Positions 1-5,687 of a stretch of DNA of 5,789 bases are shown here, one piece after another. The notes beneath the pieces were generated by a model. That model was not told where the DNA came from and searched no databases. It saw only the letters and a program-made list of their open reading frames with translations. How positions within the stretch are numbered: the first letter of the stretch is position 1; each line of letters begins with the position of its first letter. Location of the stretch: positions 1-5,789 of the forward strand of contig JAURQB010000032.1 of NCBI GenBank assembly GCA_030836365.1, read 5' to 3'. The position numbers and the translations under genes were made by a program. The stretch is from Bdellovibrionota bacterium (lineage in GTDB: Bacteria > Bdellovibrionota > Bacteriovoracia > Bacteriovoracales > Bacteriovoracaceae).

Positions 1-1
1 C

Positions 2-1024
2 GAGCGCGATATGGCGATCATGCGCAATGAGCATTATTTAGGCCAGTGTTTGGCCTTGGCCCAGAAAAAAATCGCCAGTGGCATCGCGATCAACACCACT
101 GCTCTTTTAATGAGTCTAAAAGGTGTGGGCGAGGCGCACTTTAATAAAGTGAGCACTGTTGAGGTTCCAAAAAATATTGATTTTTCGGCCAATGCAACCG
201 TCGGGCCGGCGCCAAAGGCTCCAAATCTTTCCAAATTTACTGGTGAGGAGACGCCTCAATTGGGCGGTGATCAACGTGTGGCGGCCGCGCCAAAGCGTGT
301 GCGAAAAAATCCGCCCAAAGATATTTTGGGCCAAGAAGTCATTCCCAAGGGAAAAACCTCGCCGCGCGCGCGACTGGGCCAGGAGTTCTCTGAAGAGGCC
401 GAGTGGTCGGTGATTTATTTAAGACAATACTTAAGTGAGAACCCTCTTAGGGAAGTACGATTTTTTGATGACCTTGAATTTCCGGATCATCCCCAAGGCG
501 AGTTTATTGCCAAAATGTTTAAAGAAACTAGTGAGCGCTTTGGTGACGACAATTTTGTGGCCCGGCACTTTCGTGAAATTCTAGCAGAGTATGAATATTT
601 TCGAGAGGTAAAGTTTAATGAATTAGGGCCTCCAAAGGATTTCTTTAAGACCTGGAGAAAGTTCATGCGCCACGTGGCCAAGAAAGAAGGCTTAAAAACT
701 GTTGATCTTGAGGACCGTTTTTACGGGGAAGATGAATTTCGTCAAATGGTTGGAAAGAAAATTTTATTTGATCACGCCTTTACTTGGAAAAGTCACGGGG
801 AAACCTCTCATGGAATTCAGATATTGTTTATTTATCGCCACTTTAAAGATCTGCAGATTCCTGATGAGCTGATTGACGAATACTTCAGGCTTCTTGGCGA
901 GGCCGACAAAGATATCTGGGGCCGTTTATTTGATGGCTTTGGAAATAATTTTAGCTCCCCAGAAACTGTGAACTCACTTTTTAAGCGACTGAAGTTTTAT
1001 GATAGTGGCGATATCGGCCTTTAG
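2..1024 (+). CDS. 3' part of an unrecognised protein: Pro/Lys-rich linker plus charged C-terminal domain
   Basis: The frame is open to the left edge (Glu-Arg-Asp precede the ATG at 11) and no ribosome-binding site fits in the 10 bases before that ATG. I therefore treat this as the C-terminal part of a longer protein; a start at 11 (337 residues) or 20 cannot be excluded. Numbered from the ATG at 11, residues 1-47 are helical (ERDM..NEHYLGQCLALAQKK). They faintly recall the segment after the zinc site in M56/BlaR1-type peptidases (acidic residue, then Tyr-x-x-x-Leu-x-Leu-Ala), but no HExxH is in view. Residues about 48-125 form a low-complexity Pro/Ala/Lys linker. Residues about 126-337 form a charged, aromatic-rich, probably mostly helical domain containing WKSHGETSHGIQ (259-270), whose His/Glu residues could be a functional site. 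I do not recognise this domain. The coding region is certain; its function is unknown. Confidence 0.8.
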   Translation, partial: ERDMAIMRNEHYLGQCLALAQKKIASGIAINTTALLMSLKGVGEAHFNKVSTVEVPKNIDFSANATVGPAPKAPNLSKFTGEETPQLGGDQRVAAAPKRVRKNPPKDILGQEVIPKGKTSPRARLGQEFSEEAEWSVIYLRQYLSENPLREVRFFDDLEFPDHPQGEFIAKMFKETSERFGDDNFVARHFREILAEYEYFREVKFNELGPPKDFFKTWRKFMRHVAKKEGLKTVDLEDRFYGEDEFRQMVGKKILFDHAFTWKSHGETSHGIQILFIYRHFKDLQIPDELIDEYFRLLGEADKDIWGRLFDGFGNNFSSPETVNSLFKRLKFYDSGDIGL

Positions 1025-1031
1025 TATAATC

Positions 1032-1088
1032 GTCGATTCTCAACATATTTAAAGATGTCGATTCTCAATCTGATAAAAGATGTTGATT
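1032..1088. repeat. 25-bp tandem repeat, about 2.3 copies, across the hydrolase stop codon
   Basis: Unit 1 (1032-1056) and unit 2 (1057-1081) both begin GTCGATTCTCAA and both end AAAGAT; a third, partial copy (GTTGATT) follows at 1082-1088. Four of the 25 positions differ between the first two units, all in the middle. The array fills the gap between two convergent genes, and the TGA stop of the minus-strand hydrolase (1065-1067) lies inside unit 2. The last codons of that protein are therefore repeat-derived. No terminator hairpin is visible between the two genes. Confidence 0.75.
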
Positions 1089-1853
1089 AATAATGTCTGC
1101 ACTTTCACACGGGCGCTCAAGCGGGACAAGGTGCCCGGCCCCCTCTAGTGTATGAATTTCTGAGCTTCCATGAGTTTTTTTCCAGCGAGCAATAATTTTC
1201 GGGCGCATCAGTTCACTGCGCTCACCGGTGATCCCCACAATGGGCACAGAACACTTTTTTAACAGCGGCCAGACATTGATCACCGATAAAAAGCAGTGCT
1301 CCTCCCATTGCTTAGAATAAGTTAATCTCGCTTGTCCATCTTCATTTTTAGCAATTGCGCTATTCACATAGTTCCAAAGGGCCTGATCACTGAGCTCGCG
1401 AAAAAGTTTTTTGCCCCGAAAAGAGTCGTAAGCTTGCTGCTTAGATGCCCAACAATCCCGTCGGCGATAGGCCTTCGCGCCCACCGGGTGAATTTTTCGA
1501 TTAATAAAGCGGGGGAGATAATTTGACACATAAACGAATGCTTCTGGTAAGAAAGTTGGATCAATCAAGATAAGCTTGTTAAACCAGTGAGGGTTTTTAA
1601 CGGCCGCACGAAGAAGCATCACGGCGCCCATGGAGTGGCCAATACCAACAATAGATGATGGCGTCGGCGAGAGCTTGTTTAAGTCGTGAATCATTTCATC
1701 GCCAAAATGATGCCAATTTTTTCTTCGTTCATGATCATTAAACGGTCTTTTTAGGGGCGCAAGCTCCATATTTACCGGCGCCGAGGATAACTTGCTCAAT
1801 AATTCATCATAACTACTTGGGGGAAACCCATTGGCGTGACAAAACACGTTCAT
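1065..1853 (-). CDS. alpha/beta hydrolase (serine hydrolase fold), cytoplasmic
   Basis: This is a single-domain alpha/beta hydrolase, probably an esterase- or lipase-like enzyme of unknown substrate. Numbered from the ATG at 1862 (265 residues): an N-terminal beta-strand with FCHANGFP (7-14, oxyanion-loop region), nucleophile elbow G-H-S-M-G with Ser77, LILIDPTF after the next strand (97-104), a helical lid at about 105-200, GITGERSELM (210-219) at the usual acid position, and GAGHLVPLERP with catalytic His244. The acid is probably Glu217 (Glu214 is possible), where Asp is commoner. There is no signal peptide. Three in-frame ATGs lie at 1862, 1859 and 1853. The AGGAG (1863-1867) touches the first, sits 3 bases from the second and 9 from the third, so I choose 1853, which gives 262 residues. 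The gene is a lone minus-strand gene converging on the left neighbour. Family assignment is firm; substrate is unknown. Confidence 0.9.
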   Translation of the reverse strand: MNVFCHANGFPPSSYDELLSKLSSAPVNMELAPLKRPFNDHERRKNWHHFGDEMIHDLNKLSPTPSSIVGIGHSMGAVMLLRAAVKNPHWFNKLILIDPTFLPEAFVYVSNYLPRFINRKIHPVGAKAYRRRDCWASKQQAYDSFRGKKLFRELSDQALWNYVNSAIAKNEDGQARLTYSKQWEEHCFLSVINVWPLLKKCSVPIVGITGERSELMRPKIIARWKKTHGSSEIHTLEGAGHLVPLERPCESADIINQHLLSD

Positions 1854-1862
1854 GTTCATCAT

Positions 1863-1867
1863 CTCCT
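1863..1867 (-). promoter_or_regulatory. Ribosome-binding site of the hydrolase gene
   Basis: On the minus strand AGGAG lies directly against ATGATGAACATG. Zero spacing to the first ATG makes that codon an unlikely start, while the ATG at 1853 is 9 bases away. I see no confident promoter upstream: the region 1870-1970 is uniformly AT-rich, so weak -10-like hexamers there carry no weight. Confidence 0.65.
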
Positions 1868-1970
1868 GATCGCTTTTATTAATTTCAGATATTGATATTT
1901 ATTATTGATCTTATGCGAAAAATCTTTTAATGAACACTAAACTAATCCTCATCCGGATCGATAAATATAG

Positions 1971-2126
1971 ATGAAAATAAAATCAACAAATAAAACCTAC
2001 GATATGATGGAAGTTCTTGGCCTAAGTGTGCTTTGCCTTTTTGTGACCTATTTATTTTATACCGAATTAACTGTCTCAAAAAAAAATATTCCCGATCTTA
2101 ATACTCGGGAAAGGGCGCGTATTTAA
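1971..2126 (+). CDS. Possible 51-residue single-pass membrane small protein
   Basis: ATG at 1971, TAA at 2124-2126. The translation has a short polar, basic N-terminus (MKIKSTNKTYDMMEV), one clear hydrophobic segment at residues about 15-33 (LGLSVLCLFVTYLFY) and a polar, charged C-terminal tail of about 18 residues (SKKNIPDLNTRERARI). This layout is typical of real small inner-membrane proteins. Against it: no Shine-Dalgarno sequence precedes 1971 or the internal ATGs at 2004 and 2007, and a leftward terminator-shaped hairpin overlaps codons about 36-47. It lies 86 bases upstream of the membrane-protein gene on the same strand and could be its first cistron. Function cannot be assigned. Confidence 0.35.
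   Translation: MKIKSTNKTYDMMEVLGLSVLCLFVTYLFYTELTVSKKNIPDLNTRERARI
2078..2111 (-). terminator. Leftward intrinsic terminator without an obvious gene
   Basis: Read on the minus strand, a perfect 7-bp stem TTCCCGA/TCGGGAA (2105-2111 with 2089-2095) encloses a 9-nt loop and is followed by TA and nine Ts (2078-2086). That is a standard Rho-independent terminator. On the plus strand no T-tract follows, so it acts leftward only. No minus-strand gene lies immediately to its right. It could shield the hydrolase gene, end an antisense transcript, or be left over from a lost gene. Confidence 0.6.
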
Positions 2127-2131
2127 TGCGT

Positions 2132-2189
2132 CTTGGATGTTAACCTTTTCCGGCGTATTAGATCCATTAACTTTTGCTATACATCCAAG
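2132..2189 (+). promoter_or_regulatory. 9-bp inverted repeat ahead of the membrane-protein gene
   Basis: CTTGGATGT (2132-2140) is the exact reverse complement of ACATCCAAG (2181-2189), with 40 bases between. A competing GGAT/ATCC pairing (2135-2138 with 2162-2165) is also possible. The interval contains TATTAG (2156-2161) and TGCTATACA (2175-2183, resembling an extended -10), so the repeat overlaps the likely promoter. It may be a pair of operator half-sites or, if transcription starts upstream, a leader stem-loop ending 24 bases before the GTG start. The repeat is certain; its role is inferred. Confidence 0.4.
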
Positions 2190-2212
2190 CAGTTTCGTTT
2201 AGAATAAATCAA

Positions 2213-3688
2213 GTGAAAGTATTTTATCAATCATTAGTCGACTTCTTTGTTGGCCGAAAGTTTCTTCTTGTATTGATTCTTCTGGCCTTTGTTTTACCCC
2301 GCCTCTTTTATGGCATCTTTGTCTATTATTATGGAGATGCCCAGTTCTATTATTTCTCACTAGGAAAGCTAACGGAATATATGGCCTCGATTATCAAAGC
2401 TGGTTGGGCATTTGGACTTAATGAGAAAAAAGTTATTTTTATCTTGTCGATGCTGACAACAATTATCATCGGTATTGGTGTTTTTAGAAAAGGCTACCTC
2501 TTTTCTAAATCAAAAATTGCGGCAACCTACACGCTTCTTCTCTATCTGATTCATCCGCTAACTGTCTGGTATAGTGGTGAGCCTCGTACCGTTCACTTTA
2601 CACACTCATTTTTTATCGCGGGCATCTTTCTTCTTTTAAATCAAAACAAAAAGTTGCTATGGAAAAACCTGTTGGGGATTATTCTTTTATTTATCGCGAC
2701 GAAAACAAATCCGGAGTTATACCCGTATATCGTTTTGTTTTTTATCTTTAATATTTTTGAAAGTGTCTTGAGTAAATCAGCTCTACCACAAAACTATTTT
2801 ATTCTCATCGGTCAAGCTCTGACTTTTGTTTTTTGTAGCTTAATTTTTATTGGCTGGAATGATCTGACTCCATTGAGTGGGAAAGTACTGACTCAGCTCC
2901 AATTTATTGGCTCTTTTATGTCGGCCGGTGCAAATGCTCTTCTTACCAAGTTTCCTGACATGCTTGATGAGTATTTTAGAAATTTAATGAAGAGCTTTTT
3001 TAGCCCCGTTTTAATTATCTTTCCAATAATTGTGTTAGGTTTTGGGCGGGACATAAAATTGTCAAATTATTCTCGTGGGCTTTATTCAATTTCATTTCTG
3101 GTCATCGCTATGTATTTTCTCGAGTTAAAAAATCTCGCGAGTGGTAATTATGAGCAAATGTATGCGGCCATTGTTTTTAGTATTCTTGTCAGTGCCATCG
3201 GTTGTCATCGCCTTTATAATAGATTTAAATTTTCCTATGTCAGGGCAATAATTGTTTTACTCTTGCCAGTGAGCCTCGCAATTGGCTTACTTGGACGTGG
3301 GTATCGAGATTTTTATCGTCAACAATCTATTTTTGGAATAATGCCAGAGATCTCAAAAAATATTAAATCAAGTAATAGCGTAATATACTTACCATTTGGA
3401 CAAAATCTCAATGCAAAAGGTTTCAACTTATTTAAGTATGAAAAATCTCTAAATGTTCTCCGAGTTCCCCAAGTCAAAATTGATAATTTTGAAAAATTAT
3501 TACAGGGACAAAATAAGGTTTATATGTTTTTGGATGATTACTTTACTTTTAATTTTTACTGGTCGGGTAAAAAACTACTTGAAATCGATGATCAAATTAT
3601 CGTGAACAATATCCTTATCAAAAAGCTTTTCACTACAGATACACCTAATAATAAGGGTTATCTGTTTTCTATTGAATGGAAAAAATAA
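2213..3688 (+). CDS. Polytopic membrane protein, GT-C-like glycosyltransferase candidate
   Basis: I place the start at GTG 2213 (491 residues). The only longer option is TTG at 2174, which would add 13 residues, falls inside the inverted repeat and has no ribosome-binding site; the first in-frame ATG is about 55 codons further in. By eye there are about 11 membrane segments between residues 17 and 362, then a soluble C-terminal domain of about 125 residues with alternating strands and helices. The first external loop after TM1 reads YYYGDAQFYYF (acidic Asp42), placed like the catalytic Asp of GT-C transferases (PMT/ArnT/PglB superfamily). HPLTVWYSGEPRTVHFTHSFF (114-134) resembles their second conserved stretch. 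Such enzymes move sugars from polyprenyl phosphates onto envelope acceptors outside the inner membrane. The downstream barrel gene overlaps it by 13 bp. The membrane architecture is secure; the GT-C assignment is moderate, with another O-antigen/polysaccharide membrane protein as the alternative. Confidence 0.85.
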   Translation: MKVFYQSLVDFFVGRKFLLVLILLAFVLPRLFYGIFVYYYGDAQFYYFSLGKLTEYMASIIKAGWAFGLNEKKVIFILSMLTTIIIGIGVFRKGYLFSKSKIAATYTLLLYLIHPLTVWYSGEPRTVHFTHSFFIAGIFLLLNQNKKLLWKNLLGIILLFIATKTNPELYPYIVLFFIFNIFESVLSKSALPQNYFILIGQALTFVFCSLIFIGWNDLTPLSGKVLTQLQFIGSFMSAGANALLTKFPDMLDEYFRNLMKSFFSPVLIIFPIIVLGFGRDIKLSNYSRGLYSISFLVIAMYFLELKNLASGNYEQMYAAIVFSILVSAIGCHRLYNRFKFSYVRAIIVLLLPVSLAIGLLGRGYRDFYRQQSIFGIMPEISKNIKSSNSVIYLPFGQNLNAKGFNLFKYEKSLNVLRVPQVKIDNFEKLLQGQNKVYMFLDDYFTFNFYWSGKKLLEIDDQIIVNNILIKKLFTTDTPNNKGYLFSIEWKK

Positions 3689-4665
3689 GGCAGGCTTGGC
3701 CATTTATTTTCTTGATTTCTTTTCACTGTTTTGGCAAGTCCGCTGAGTTGGATTTACTATATGCTGAAAATCATCACAGTGGGCCACTAAAAGAAAATGT
3801 TAAATATATTGACTACGTCGATAAAGGATATGATTTTTTAACCAGGAAAGTCTATCTTCTTTCTAACACAGTCGATGCTATTTTTACTCAGCGAAGTGTT
3901 GATGAATCGAAAAACAACTCATATTTCAGGCTATGGTATGAGTTTTCAAAGACGGAAGGAGATAATTTAATTGCAAGGCCTGATTTTCGGTTACGTTTAT
4001 ATTTAAAGGAAACCAGGAAACTGTTACGTTTTACTTTTGATAATACATCTCGTGCTCAAGATACTCAGAGTCAACTCAATCAAACCCAAGCTGCGGCGGC
4101 CACAAGCAATGAGGATAAAAGTTTATCCGCCAGCTTAGGGATTAATTTAAAAGAAACTAAAAAATTCAAAATTTCATCAGGTGCGGGTGTCAGGCTGGGC
4201 ATTCCGCCAAATATATTTTTCAGAAGTGCACTTCGCTTTAATGATAAGTGGGGTGATGTTGATGTATCGATGCAAAACACCATATTTTATTACTCTCTTG
4301 ATGGCCTTGGCAACACAACTAATATAAATTTCCTTTATCGCTTTTCCGAACACTTAAAGCTTCTGTATGAATCATTTGGTACTTGGCTTGAGCCACGTTC
4401 TTATAATGCAGGAAGTGGTTTTCAGCTCTTTTATAACTATGATGATAAGTCGACCTATAGCGCTCAAATCGGTGTGAACGCCAATAAAGAAGAGAGTCCA
4501 TTTGCGCTAAAAAATTATTTTGTCTCCACTGCTTATCGCCGGCTGATCTACAAAGATTGGTTTTTTGTTGAAATTACTCCAACGTTAAGCTGGAGGCGTG
4601 AAAATGATTGGGGACCTCAGGCAAGTATATATGCTCGATTTGAGGCATTTATTGGCGGGAATTAG
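3676..4665 (+). CDS. Secreted protein, predicted outer-membrane beta-barrel, function unknown
   Basis: The ATG at 3676 overlaps the end of the upstream gene by 13 bp and has no Shine-Dalgarno sequence, so translation is probably coupled. The 329-residue product has a signal peptide (MEKIRQ, then hydrophobic AWPFIFLISFHCF, cleavage near residue 22-23). Cys18 is not in a good lipobox. Residues about 55-125 hold amphipathic strands, including RPDFRLRLYLKETRKLLRF (101-119). A Gln/Ala/Ser-rich low-complexity patch lies at 128-148. Residues 149-329 show repeated alternating hydrophobic/polar strands with aromatic girdles (SLSASLGINL, GVRLGIPPNIFFRSALRF, NINFLYRF, ASIYARFEAFIG), as in outer-membrane barrels. 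The C-terminus is Gly-Gly-Asn rather than the classic terminal Phe. I do not recognise a named family. With the membrane transferase upstream it may form an envelope-modification or export pair, which is an inference. Confidence 0.85.
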   Translation: MEKIRQAWPFIFLISFHCFGKSAELDLLYAENHHSGPLKENVKYIDYVDKGYDFLTRKVYLLSNTVDAIFTQRSVDESKNNSYFRLWYEFSKTEGDNLIARPDFRLRLYLKETRKLLRFTFDNTSRAQDTQSQLNQTQAAAATSNEDKSLSASLGINLKETKKFKISSGAGVRLGIPPNIFFRSALRFNDKWGDVDVSMQNTIFYYSLDGLGNTTNINFLYRFSEHLKLLYESFGTWLEPRSYNAGSGFQLFYNYDDKSTYSAQIGVNANKEESPFALKNYFVSTAYRRLIYKDWFFVEITPTLSWRRENDWGPQASIYARFEAFIGGN

Positions 4666-4690
4666 AGTCCTCTAACTCTTTATATTTTTT
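4662..4690 (+). terminator. Weak possible terminator after the barrel gene
   Basis: TTAGA (4662-4666) pairs with TCTAA (4671-4675) around a 4-nt loop, overlaps the TAG stop codon and is followed by a T-rich stretch ending in six Ts (4685-4690). The stem is short and AT-rich, so termination would be inefficient at best. Confidence 0.3.
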
Positions 4691-4691
4691 A

Positions 4692-4720
4692 GACACTGTC
4701 CGATAAATAGACAGTTCTGT
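4692..4720. promoter_or_regulatory. Palindromic TGTC/GACA cluster, candidate activator site
   Basis: ACTGTC (4695-4700) and GACAGT (4710-4715) form a perfect 6-bp dyad with a 9-bp spacer. Within the same stretch GACA-C-TGTC (4692-4700) and ACAG-TT-CTGT (4711-4720) are themselves palindromes, with centres about 20 bp (two helical turns) apart. The cluster centres about 75 bp upstream of the predicted sigma-54 transcription start, where enhancer-binding activators can bind. The layout recalls the TGTC-N10-GACA site of the sigma-54 activator GlrR (QseF), although the spacer here is 9. A hairpin in an RNA 3' end is less likely because no T-tract follows the second arm. Confidence 0.5.
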
Positions 4721-4753
4721 AATTTCTAAACGATTGAAATAACAAAGAATTAA

Positions 4754-4770
4754 TTGGCACTTAATTTGCC
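4754..4770 (+). promoter_or_regulatory. Sigma-54 (-24/-12) promoter
   Basis: TTGGCAC-TTAAT-TTGCC matches the RpoN consensus (TGGCAC, N5, TTGC). The invariant GG (4756-4757) and GC (4768-4769) are separated by exactly 10 bases. This predicts a start near 4781, giving a 17-base leader that contains the ribosome-binding site AGGAG (4789-4793). The only downstream gene is the secreted protein at 4798. Sigma-54 dependence means an ATP-driven enhancer-binding activator is required, and palindromes about 75 bp upstream are candidate sites for it. Confidence 0.8.
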
Positions 4771-4797
4771 TATATTTGTAAAAACAACAGGAGAGGG

Positions 4798-5388
4798 ATG
4801 ATGAAAAAACTATTATTTACATTACTATTACTATCCATTGGCACAGTTTCTTTGGGTAGTGAAAATCCAGTTTGTAGTAAACTGAAATCTAAAGAAGATA
4901 TTCAAAAACAATTTCAAGCGTTTGAGTGGGATGTATCTAAGGACCATAAAACTATCGATATAAACGATAGGTTATATAAAAAGTTAAAGCGGAAGTATTG
5001 GAAGAATATTAAAAAGTTAAGTTTGCTAATGGATGAATCGAAAACGATGAGCAAACAACATGTATTAATTAAAAAAAATAAAAAGTTTATTAAAAAATTT
5101 AAAGATCTAATTCAGGCCCAAATAGGTATAAAAAAAGAGATGAGCTTTAAGGACATGATGGTGTACCTTAAAAAAGAGCAGGTTAAGTGTGAAAACGCTC
5201 CAATAAAAGAGGTTGTTAATGTCGTTGAGGCTTCTCAAGATGAAGCAGTAGAAAGTGTATGTGCTGCGACAACTACACTAGAATGTGTATCACCTGTTGA
5301 AGTCGAAGAAGCTGTTGTTGTTGAGCAATATGATGAGTGTGTTGAAAATGGGCAATGTGAAAGTTCTGACTCATCAGTTCGTAAATAG
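4798..5388 (+). CDS. Small secreted Lys-rich protein with acidic Cys-containing tail, unknown function
   Basis: AGGAGAGGG precedes ATGATG. AGGAG is 4 bases from the first ATG (4798) and 7 from the second (4801), so either could start the 196- or 195-residue product. The signal peptide is clear: MMKK, then LLFTLLLLSIGTVSLG, cleavage near residue 20-21, with no lipobox. The mature protein has two parts. Residues about 27-130 are very Lys-rich and probably helical (KKLKRKYWKNIKKL, KKNKKFIKKFKDL). Residues about 137-196 are acidic and Val/Glu/Ser-rich, probably disordered. Six Cys (26, 131, 155, 163, 181, 187) all lie outside the helical core, four in the acidic tail, so periplasmic or extracellular disulfides are plausible. 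It is monocistronic, with a sigma-54 promoter upstream and a strong terminator 36 bases downstream. I recognise no family. The opposite charges of core and tail could let the tail mask the basic part, which is speculation. Confidence 0.85.
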   Translation: MMKKLLFTLLLLSIGTVSLGSENPVCSKLKSKEDIQKQFQAFEWDVSKDHKTIDINDRLYKKLKRKYWKNIKKLSLLMDESKTMSKQHVLIKKNKKFIKKFKDLIQAQIGIKKEMSFKDMMVYLKKEQVKCENAPIKEVVNVVEASQDEAVESVCAATTTLECVSPVEVEEAVVVEQYDECVENGQCESSDSSVRK

Positions 5389-5423
5389 AAACCTAAATCA
5401 AAAAATAAACACTGTTTTGGTTC

Positions 5424-5452
5424 AAATCCCTCCAGTCGGAGGGATTTTTTTT
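5424..5452 (+). terminator. Strong intrinsic terminator of the secreted-protein gene
   Basis: AAATCCCTCC (5424-5433) pairs perfectly with GGAGGGATTT (5438-5447) around the tetraloop AGTC, and eight Ts run 5445-5452. It lies 36 bases after the stop codon. The minus strand has no T-tract after the stem, so it acts rightward only. It closes the single-gene sigma-54 unit. Confidence 0.9.
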
Positions 5453-5476
5453 GCTTTTATTTTGATTGAGTTACCT

Positions 5477-5499
5477 GGAGTTAAATGCGACTGAACTCC
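5477..5499. other. Small inverted repeat in the gene-free region
   Basis: GGAGTT (5477-5482) and AACTCC (5494-5499) form a perfect 6-bp stem with an 11-nt loop. The motif TGCGAC occurs at 5486-5491 and TTGCGACC at 5500-5507, a partial direct repeat. No T-tract follows on either strand, so it is not a terminator. Its role is unknown. Confidence 0.35.
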
Positions 5500-5557
5500 T
5501 TGCGACCTTGCCTATCCCGTATTTCTGATAAAATTGTCTTATCTGACAGCGATCTGT

Positions 5558-5592
5558 AAAAAAAATAGTCACATTGGGATCCGTAAGTGACT
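5558..5592 (-). terminator. Leftward intrinsic terminator
   Basis: On the minus strand AGTCAC (5592-5587) and GTGACT (5572-5567) form a 6-bp stem with a 14-nt loop, followed by A and eight Ts (5565-5558). It implies a transcript entering from the right and ending here, facing the rightward terminator at 5424-5452. The loop is longer than usual, so strength is moderate. Confidence 0.55.
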
Positions 5593-5600
5593 GAATTTCG

Positions 5601-5624
5601 AACTGCCAACTTGGCGTGGCAGTT
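5601..5624. other. Perfect 8-bp hairpin/dyad
   Basis: AACTGCCA (5601-5608) and TGGCAGTT (5617-5624) are exact reverse complements around an 8-nt loop. A competing GCCAA-C-TTGGC stem (5605-5615) lies inside. Neither strand has a T-tract after it. It could be an RNA 3'-end stem upstream of the leftward terminator, or a protein-binding dyad. The region 5453-5690 otherwise shows no credible gene on either strand. Confidence 0.45.
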
Positions 5625-5687
5625 GCAAGGATATTAGGCATAAGCGATTGGAAATGAGGAAATGGCCACGTTTCATTATGTTGAACA

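Noticed and set aside
1332..1564. Alternative ORFs on both strands inside the hydrolase gene
   Set aside because: They overlap a gene with an intact catalytic motif set and show no features of their own.
2174..2212. TTG at 2174 as the start of the membrane protein
   Set aside because: It has no ribosome-binding site, lies within the inverted repeat and inside a possible extended -10 (TGCTATACA); GTG at 2213 gives a normal short cytoplasmic N-terminus before TM1.
3727..3732. Lipoprotein signal in the barrel protein (Cys18)
   Set aside because: The residues before Cys (Ser-Phe-His) do not fit the lipobox, which needs a small residue at -1.
4695..4715. ACTGTC/GACAGT dyad as a transcription terminator of the barrel gene
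   Set aside because: No T-tract follows the second arm; its position upstream of a sigma-54 promoter and the nested palindromes fit a protein-binding site better.
5420..5436. GGTTCAAATCC, resembling the T-arm of a tRNA
   Set aside because: The flanking bases do not form the 5-bp T-stem, no other tRNA arms are present upstream, and the bases are explained by the terminator stem.
5285..5494. 69-codon plus-strand frame overlapping the end of the secreted-protein gene
   Set aside because: It is out of frame within a well-supported gene and reads straight through the strong terminator at 5424-5452; its sequence is a shadow of Lys/Val-rich codons.
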